NCBI GenBank assembly: GCA_003169895.1
Contig: PNAE01000007.1
Coordinates: 799,625-863,624, forward strand
Origin: Gemmatimonadota bacterium
GTDB lineage: Bacteria > Gemmatimonadota > Gemmatimonadetes > Gemmatimonadales > GWC2-71-9
Direction: 5' to 3'
Length of the DNA: 64,000 nt
Below, piece by piece: positions 59,174-64,000 of this stretch. Under the pieces are notes generated by a model, which saw nothing but the letters and a program-made list of their open reading frames with translations, ran no database searches and had not been told where the DNA came from. The translations under genes and the position numbers were made by a program. Each line of letters begins with the position of its first letter. The first letter of the stretch is position 1.

Positions 59174-61114
59174 GTGGATCACGATCACGACGCCGTGCCG
59201 GCCGCCAGCGACGAATTGCGGGAGGAAGTCGAACGACTTCGTCTCCTGTACACGACGACGCTCGAGTTCAACGCATCCCTCGACTTCGACGAGGTGCTGA
59301 AGCGCGTGTTCAACCGGGTCGTCGCCGCGGTCGGTGCGCAGGGCGGCTCGATCTGGATCACAGAGGGCGATCAATTGCGGTGTCGCCTCGTGGTCGGAAA
59401 GGCGAGCAGAAAACTGCTCGACACGACGGAGCCGCTTGCTACCGCGTTCCGGGACGACCCGCTTCGTGGGGGACGGTCCTCCATCGTCAGTGACGCCACC
59501 GGCGAACACTCCGGCGAGATACTCACCCGCATGACGACCGACTTTGTCGCGCTGACCGCCATGTCGGCCGCGATGATTGCCGATGATGTGACTGTCGGCA
59601 AGATCGAGATGCTCAACAAGAGCACCGGCGCCGGCATCTTCGACGAGCGCGACCGGGAATTGCTCGAAGGACTCGCCACGTCGGCTGCGGTCGCGCTGCG
59701 CAACGCGCAACTCCATCTGGCCGGCAAACAGGCGCACGATCTCGCAATCGTTCTCGAGATCAGCCGCGAGATCACTTCGACACTCAACCTGGATCGCGTG
59801 CTGCAGTCAGTCGTAAACCTCGCCGGCAAGGCGCTGCCATTCGACCAGGCCGCCATCGGGATCTTCGTGAAGGGCGACTGCGTCATCCGCGCGATTGCCG
59901 GCGAGGAGAAGGTCGATCCGAAGGCCGATCGCACCCAACGGCTCGCCGCCTGGGGCCAGTACACGGCGCGCAACGGTGAAGTGTTTTACCTCTCCGACCG
60001 CGAGGCGCCGTCTTCCGACGCGGAAGCGGCGTTTGCGCGGCTCTTCGGGCCTGAGCTCGAAGCTGAAGGGCTGCGCAGCGGGTTCTACCTGCCGCTGAAG
60101 GACGAGCAAGGCGTGCTGGGCGTGCTGATGTTCGAGTCACAGGAGCCCGACTTCCTGCTGCCGCGCCAGCGCGAGCTCGCGGAAATCCTCGCGAACCAGA
60201 CAACGGTCGCGTTGCGCAACGCCGAGTTGTACGCGCAGGTGCCGATGGTCGACGCGCTGGGCGCGCTCGCGGCGAAGAAGCGCGCTCTGATGGCGGTGCC
60301 GCGGGGGCGGCTGCTCGGATACACGGTGCTCGCCGTGGTCGGCATCCTGTCGGTCACGCTGATCCGCTGGCCGCTGAGCGTGGCCGGCGAGGCGCCGGCA
60401 TTTCGCGCGATGGGGTTCGCCGAGGTGCGCACCCTGGTCCCCGGCGTGGTGGAACGCGTGATGGTCCGTGAAGGGATGAACGTGCCACGCGCGGCACCCC
60501 TGGCCAAGTTGCGAGACGCCGAACTCTCCGCCGACCGTGCGGCGGCGGCGGCGGCGGCCGCGGGCGCCGATCAGATGGCGACTGCGGCCGAAAGCCGCGC
60601 CAACACGGCAGAAGCGCGCCTGCAGCGCGTCCGCGCGGCGGCGTTGCGGCAGGAGATGGCGCTGGTCGACGAAGAAATTGCCGCCACCGTCATTCGTGCG
60701 CCGGTCAATGGCGTCGTCCTGACGGCGCGTCCCGAAGAGCGCGTCGGCTCCACACTCGCCGCGGGTGACGCGATCATGTCGCTCGGCCGCACCGACTCAC
60801 TGGAAGTCGATTTCGGTGTGGAACAGCGCGAAATTGGCCGCGTCATGCCCGACGCGATCGTGCGTGTGCGCGTCGACGCACTGCCGCAACGAACGTTCGA
60901 GGGACGGGTCACCTTCATCGGCGGGGCATCAGCCGGCTCGAACGGCGAGGTCTTCTTCCCGGTGCGCGCGGTCGTCGCCAACCCGGACGCATTGCTCAAA
61001 CCCGGCATGGCGGCGCATGCGAAGGTCCTGACCGCCAACGCGTCGACGCTCGACCGGATTTTCCGCGGTCCGATTCGATGGCTGCGACTCACGTGGTGGA
61101 GGATCTCGACGTGA
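59174..61114 (+). CDS. GAF-GAF-TM-HlyD hybrid protein
   Basis: 646 aa. Two GAF domains (about 35-180 and 195-350; LDFDEVLKRVFNRVVAAVGAQGG and LNLDRVLQSVVNLAGKALPF at their starts) lie in the cytosol. A single membrane helix (about 378-398) leads to a periplasmic HlyD-type membrane-fusion part. This consists of a lipoyl/barrel-sandwich half (LVPGVVERVMVREGMNVP), a short Ala-rich helical hairpin (about 455-495), the second half (IRAPVNGVVLTARPEERVG) and a beta-barrel. No kinase or cyclase domain is present. It thus links a cytosolic ligand sensor directly to an export adaptor. First gene of the operon. Confidence 0.88.
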   Translation: MDHDHDAVPAASDELREEVERLRLLYTTTLEFNASLDFDEVLKRVFNRVVAAVGAQGGSIWITEGDQLRCRLVVGKASRKLLDTTEPLATAFRDDPLRGGRSSIVSDATGEHSGEILTRMTTDFVALTAMSAAMIADDVTVGKIEMLNKSTGAGIFDERDRELLEGLATSAAVALRNAQLHLAGKQAHDLAIVLEISREITSTLNLDRVLQSVVNLAGKALPFDQAAIGIFVKGDCVIRAIAGEEKVDPKADRTQRLAAWGQYTARNGEVFYLSDREAPSSDAEAAFARLFGPELEAEGLRSGFYLPLKDEQGVLGVLMFESQEPDFLLPRQRELAEILANQTTVALRNAELYAQVPMVDALGALAAKKRALMAVPRGRLLGYTVLAVVGILSVTLIRWPLSVAGEAPAFRAMGFAEVRTLVPGVVERVMVREGMNVPRAAPLAKLRDAELSADRAAAAAAAAGADQMATAAESRANTAEARLQRVRAAALRQEMALVDEEIAATVIRAPVNGVVLTARPEERVGSTLAAGDAIMSLGRTDSLEVDFGVEQREIGRVMPDAIVRVRVDALPQRTFEGRVTFIGGASAGSNGEVFFPVRAVVANPDALLKPGMAAHAKVLTANASTLDRIFRGPIRWLRLTWWRIST

Positions 61115-62085
61115 AGGGAACACGAGTTTCGTTCGTATTGCCGCTGGCATGCGTGGTCATTCTGGCGGCGTGCGGCGGCAAGTCCGAATCGCCACGTGCC
61201 CCGAAGGCGGCAGCGCCGACGTTGTTCGTGGCCGAGAGTGCGACGGTCAACGTGCCGCTGAGCGTGCCGTCGCAGGTTTACGTCGAGCAGGACACTTGGC
61301 TTTACGCCCGGGCGCCCGGCGTCCTCGAGTCGCTGCTGGTGGACATCGGCAGTGAAGTGCACACGGGCGACGTCGTTGCCACGCTCGAGCGGGCGGATCA
61401 GGCGCTCGCACTCCAGCGCGCGGAGGTGTCCTGGGACTCGGCGAACCGCGCCGTGAACCGCGCCCACGGGCTCGCCGCGACCAAGAGCATCTCGACGGCC
61501 GACATCGAACAGGCCGAGACCGACCTCCACCAGGCCGAAGTGGCGCGGGCGCAGGCGCACCGTGCCGTGGACCTGACCCGCGTCACCGCACCGTTCGCCG
61601 GTGTGGTCGCTGCGCGAAGCGGCGTCCGCGCCGGCCATCTGGTCGCCCCGGGAGACTCGATCGTACGGGTTACTGCGCTCGCGCCGCTCCGGGTCGCCAT
61701 CCACGTCCCCGAAATCGAAGCCGCAGAACTTGCGGTTGGCGCCGTGGCCTCAGTCTCAGGGCCCGGTGGCTCGGCGCGAGCGACGATTATTCGCGCGGCG
61801 CCGTCGGTCGACGCGGCAAGCGGCACGCGCGAACTGGTGCTGGAACTGACGGGCAAGGCGACCCTCCGCCCCGGCGCCAGCGTCACCGTGCGCCTTGGCG
61901 GCGAACGCCGGCGGGTCATCGTCATCCCGGCCGCCGCAATTGCCGACTCCGGATACGTCGTGGTGTGGCAGGACGGGCGCACGTCGCTCCGCGCGGTAAC
62001 GCTGGGTGCGCGGCTCCCCGACGGCCGCGTGGAAGTCATCAGCGGACTCGCGGTGGGCGAACGCGTGATGCCCGCGCGCCCATGA
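61111..62085 (+). CDS. RND/HlyD-type periplasmic adaptor lipoprotein
   Basis: 324 aa from GTG 61111, with GGAGG 8 nt upstream and GTGA overlap to the previous gene. A lipoprotein signal ends in VILAAC. Membrane-fusion-protein order is clear: YARAPGVLESLLVDIGSEVHTGDVVATLE, helical hairpin (ALQRAEVSWDSANRAVNRAHG), VTAPFAGVVAARSGVRAGHLV, then beta-barrel and membrane-proximal domain (VIPAAAIADSGYVVVWQ, GLAVGERV). No RND pump is encoded inside the window; the partner may be beyond the edge. Confidence 0.92.
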   Translation: MKGTRVSFVLPLACVVILAACGGKSESPRAPKAAAPTLFVAESATVNVPLSVPSQVYVEQDTWLYARAPGVLESLLVDIGSEVHTGDVVATLERADQALALQRAEVSWDSANRAVNRAHGLAATKSISTADIEQAETDLHQAEVARAQAHRAVDLTRVTAPFAGVVAARSGVRAGHLVAPGDSIVRVTALAPLRVAIHVPEIEAAELAVGAVASVSGPGGSARATIIRAAPSVDAASGTRELVLELTGKATLRPGASVTVRLGGERRRVIVIPAAAIADSGYVVVWQDGRTSLRAVTLGARLPDGRVEVISGLAVGERVMPARP

Positions 62086-64000
62086 AGCAGTACAAGCTCC
62101 GCGGCGATCTCACGATCGTCGAGCAGACATACCGTGACGTACAGAGCTACATCGTCAAGGAACACGTCGAGCACAAGTACTACGCGTTCAGTTTCGTCGA
62201 AATACTCGTTATGCAGCAGTTCGACGGCGAGCAGACCTGCGCCACAATCGCCGCCGGGCTCGCCGAGCAGGGGCTGGCGATCAAGGAAGCGGCAGTCGAA
62301 TCGTTCGCCCGCAAACTTACCGGCATGGGCCTTGTCGAGCAGTCCGTGGCCGAACGATCGGTCTTGTTGATGGAGCGGGTGCGCGCCCAGCGCAACCGGC
62401 GCGTGAAGCAGGAGCGCTATCGCGGCACGTTCCTGCGGATGCGCTGGTCGGTCGGCGACCCGAACGAGTTCTTCAACAAATGGACGCCGCGACTGGGATT
62501 CTTCTTCTCGGCGCCGTTCATCGCGATCTCGATCGTGCTTTTCGTCGCATACTTCGGGATCGTCTTCAGCCGGCACGATGCGTTCCTCTCCGCGCTGCGC
62601 GCGATGTACCATCCGGGTTCGTGGAGTCTCGGGTTTTTTGCGACCTTCTGGGTGACGGGTCTCACGGTGATCGCGATCCACGAATTCGGCCACGGATTCG
62701 CGTGCAAGTACTTCGGCGGGGACGTGCACGAGATGGGCGCGATGCTCATTTACCTGCAACCGGCATTCTACTGCAATGTCAACGATGCATGGACCTTTCC
62801 GGAACTCAAGGCGCGGCTCTGGGTCACGGCGGCGGGGTCGTGGATTCAGATGGTGGTGGCGGGCCTTGCCGCGATCGTGTGGTGGGCTGTCGAGCCCGAC
62901 ACGCTGGTATCGCAGGTGGCGCTCATCGCCGTGTTGATCGGCGGCGCGATGACGCTGTTCGCGAACGCAAATCCTCTCATCCCGCTCGACGGATACTACG
63001 CGCTCAGCGATTTCCTCGGAGTGCCGAACCTCCGCAAGCGGGCGTTTCAGTACGTAGGGTATGCGTTCCGGCGCCACGTCTTGCGCCTCACGGTACCCGA
63101 CCTGCAGGCGAGCGCGCGCGAGAAGCGGATCTTCCTCGTATACGGGCTGCTGGCTTTCGCATATTCAGGAACCTTGCTCACGCTGTTCTTCAGCCGGTTC
63201 GTCGGCTGGGTGGCAGGAACCGTCGGTGCTCTCGGCTCGATCGTGCTGGCCCTGGTGATCTGGGTGCGCGTTCGCGACCGGGTGCGCACGTTGTGGCGCG
63301 GGATCGTGCGGGGCGTGCGCGCGCATCCCGGGGCCTGGCGGGTGCTGCTCCGTCCCCGCAACCTGGCCGTCGCAGCTGTCCTGGTGGCGGCCGGCGTACT
63401 CGTGCCATGCACGATCCACGTCGGCGGGTCGTTTGTTGCCGTGACGCCGGTGTACGTCGCACTCACGGCGCCCAGCCAGGGGATCGTCGTGCGGCTGTTC
63501 GCCGCGGAGGGGTCCCTGCTCTCCGCGGGCGCTCCAATCGCCACGGTGCGCGACGTCGCGGGCGATCGCCAGGAGATTGTGCTGGCACGAGAGGTCGATT
63601 CGCTCGCCGCCCGCCAGGCGCGCGCGCGCGCAGAGGGGAGCGAGGCCGATGTACAAGGTTTTGCCGCACAGCAGGCTGAATTGGCGGCGGCGCTCACTGC
63701 GCTGCGCGATCGGTCCGGCAGGCTCGACCTTCGCGCGCCAGTGGCCGGCGTCGTCGTCACGCAGCGCCTCGAGGAAATGACGGGACGCCACGTGGCCCGC
63801 GGCGATACCGTGGTACAGCTCATCGGCACCGGCGACTCGCTCGAACTGCGCGTCATGCTCGAGGGCGCGGGCGCAACGGAGGTCCGCGCGGGGCAGCCGG
63901 CCTCGGTGATCTCGCTGAGCGACCTGACCGTGCCGCTCGCGGCGAGGGTGGCGACCGTTGCGGTGGCCGGCGCGCCAATCGCCGCGGGCGTCGCCCCGGG
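62082..64000 (+). CDS. PqqD-M50 protease-HlyD fusion (3' end outside window)
   Basis: At least 639 aa; ATG 62082 overlaps the previous stop (ATGA), and no stop is reached by 64000. The N-terminal 90 residues resemble a PqqD/RiPP-recognition domain (YYAFSFVEILVMQQFDGEQT, AVESFARKLTGMGLVE). A membrane site-2 protease core follows, with His200-Glu201-x-x-His204 in HEFGHGFACKYFGG and the third ligand Asp303 in NANPLIPLDGYY. After more helices the C-terminal part is a HlyD-like adaptor (LTAPSQGIVVRLFAAEGSLLSAG, LRAPVAGVVVTQRLEEMTG). The catalytic set is complete, so it should be an active intramembrane metalloprotease. Confidence 0.9.
   Translation, partial: MKQYKLRGDLTIVEQTYRDVQSYIVKEHVEHKYYAFSFVEILVMQQFDGEQTCATIAAGLAEQGLAIKEAAVESFARKLTGMGLVEQSVAERSVLLMERVRAQRNRRVKQERYRGTFLRMRWSVGDPNEFFNKWTPRLGFFFSAPFIAISIVLFVAYFGIVFSRHDAFLSALRAMYHPGSWSLGFFATFWVTGLTVIAIHEFGHGFACKYFGGDVHEMGAMLIYLQPAFYCNVNDAWTFPELKARLWVTAAGSWIQMVVAGLAAIVWWAVEPDTLVSQVALIAVLIGGAMTLFANANPLIPLDGYYALSDFLGVPNLRKRAFQYVGYAFRRHVLRLTVPDLQASAREKRIFLVYGLLAFAYSGTLLTLFFSRFVGWVAGTVGALGSIVLALVIWVRVRDRVRTLWRGIVRGVRAHPGAWRVLLRPRNLAVAAVLVAAGVLVPCTIHVGGSFVAVTPVYVALTAPSQGIVVRLFAAEGSLLSAGAPIATVRDVAGDRQEIVLAREVDSLAARQARARAEGSEADVQGFAAQQAELAAALTALRDRSGRLDLRAPVAGVVVTQRLEEMTGRHVARGDTVVQLIGTGDSLELRVMLEGAGATEVRAGQPASVISLSDLTVPLAARVATVAVAGAPIAAGVAP

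Noticed and set aside
61398-63077. 559-codon minus-strand open frame
   Set aside because: Antisense to the adaptor lipoprotein and the M50 fusion, whose motifs are intact.

Overview
The window looks like chromosomal DNA from a GC-rich bacterium, most likely a Gemmatimonadota (or a close Gemmatimonadota/Acidobacteriota-type) soil or sediment lineage. This rests on gene content: PadR regulators coupled to MacB/ADOP-type ABC permeases, a large share of secreted peptidases and lipoproteins, an SdhA-SdhB-membrane-anchor operon with a long anchor, and frequent 4-nt ATGA/GTGA start-stop overlaps. No rRNA, tRNA, CRISPR array, prophage or intact insertion sequence was recognised, so the taxonomic call is an inference.

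Layout. 1-7.3 kb: secreted M28 peptidase, DUF6526 protein, a Tat-exported DsrE-like protein, an Ig/Asp-box lipoprotein and a divergent DPP-IV peptidase. 7.3-12.7 kb: a Yip1-type membrane protein, a TPR-like protein, the sdhC-sdhA-sdhB operon (minus strand) and a DUF421 protein. 12.7-15.9 kb: a PadR-ADOP pair. 16-21.2 kb: stress and housekeeping genes: DUF1328, the Ku-LigD end-joining pair, YggT, DUF4342, MsrB and a 49-aa Arm-like protein. 21.2-22.1 kb: an ADOP remnant and a secreted DinB protein. 22.3-25.4 kb: a TPP riboswitch, thiC, and a membrane/pseudo-receiver protein overlapping thiC. 25.5-28.1 kb: an internally deleted DUF885 pseudogene, Hsp20 and an aldehyde dehydrogenase. 28.1-34 kb: a 39-bp palindromic operator followed by PadR-ADOP-ADOP with translational coupling. 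34-37.7 kb: an ENPP-type phosphodiesterase lipoprotein, a pRiA4b-ORF3-like protein and a secreted amidohydrolase. 37.8-41.7 kb: a complete potABCD-type polyamine ABC operon. 41.7-50.8 kb: small membrane protein, coiled-coil protein, HEXXH metallopeptidase, M14 carboxypeptidase, Bcp peroxiredoxin, another MacB-like permease, a TolB-like lipoprotein and signal peptidase I. 50.9-56.9 kb: zinc-ribbon protein, a histone-H1-like K/A/P/H-tailed protein, an MCP, a cold-shock protein, two hypothetical genes, a structured non-coding interval ending in an intrinsic terminator, a YhaM-like HD/OB protein and a small Fis-type HTH protein.

56.9-64 kb is the most unusual block. A SARP/AAA regulator is divergent from an operon encoding (i) a GAF-GAF-TM-HlyD hybrid, (ii) a lipoprotein membrane-fusion adaptor and (iii) a PqqD-M50 protease-HlyD fusion that runs off the right edge. 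The three genes overlap by 4 nt each. I infer a peptide or protein export and maturation machine in which an intramembrane metalloprotease and several adaptors act together. The rest of the operon lies outside the window.

A second genome-scale signal is a set of roughly 7-bp tandem repeats (GAGACGA, GTGAAAC, TGGGCTC and GAGCCNT classes), often arranged as inverted pairs that can form long hairpins. They sit next to stop codons and in intergenic gaps at ten or more places. In two places they have entered coding sequence: the C-terminus of SdhB and the signal peptide of the amidohydrolase.
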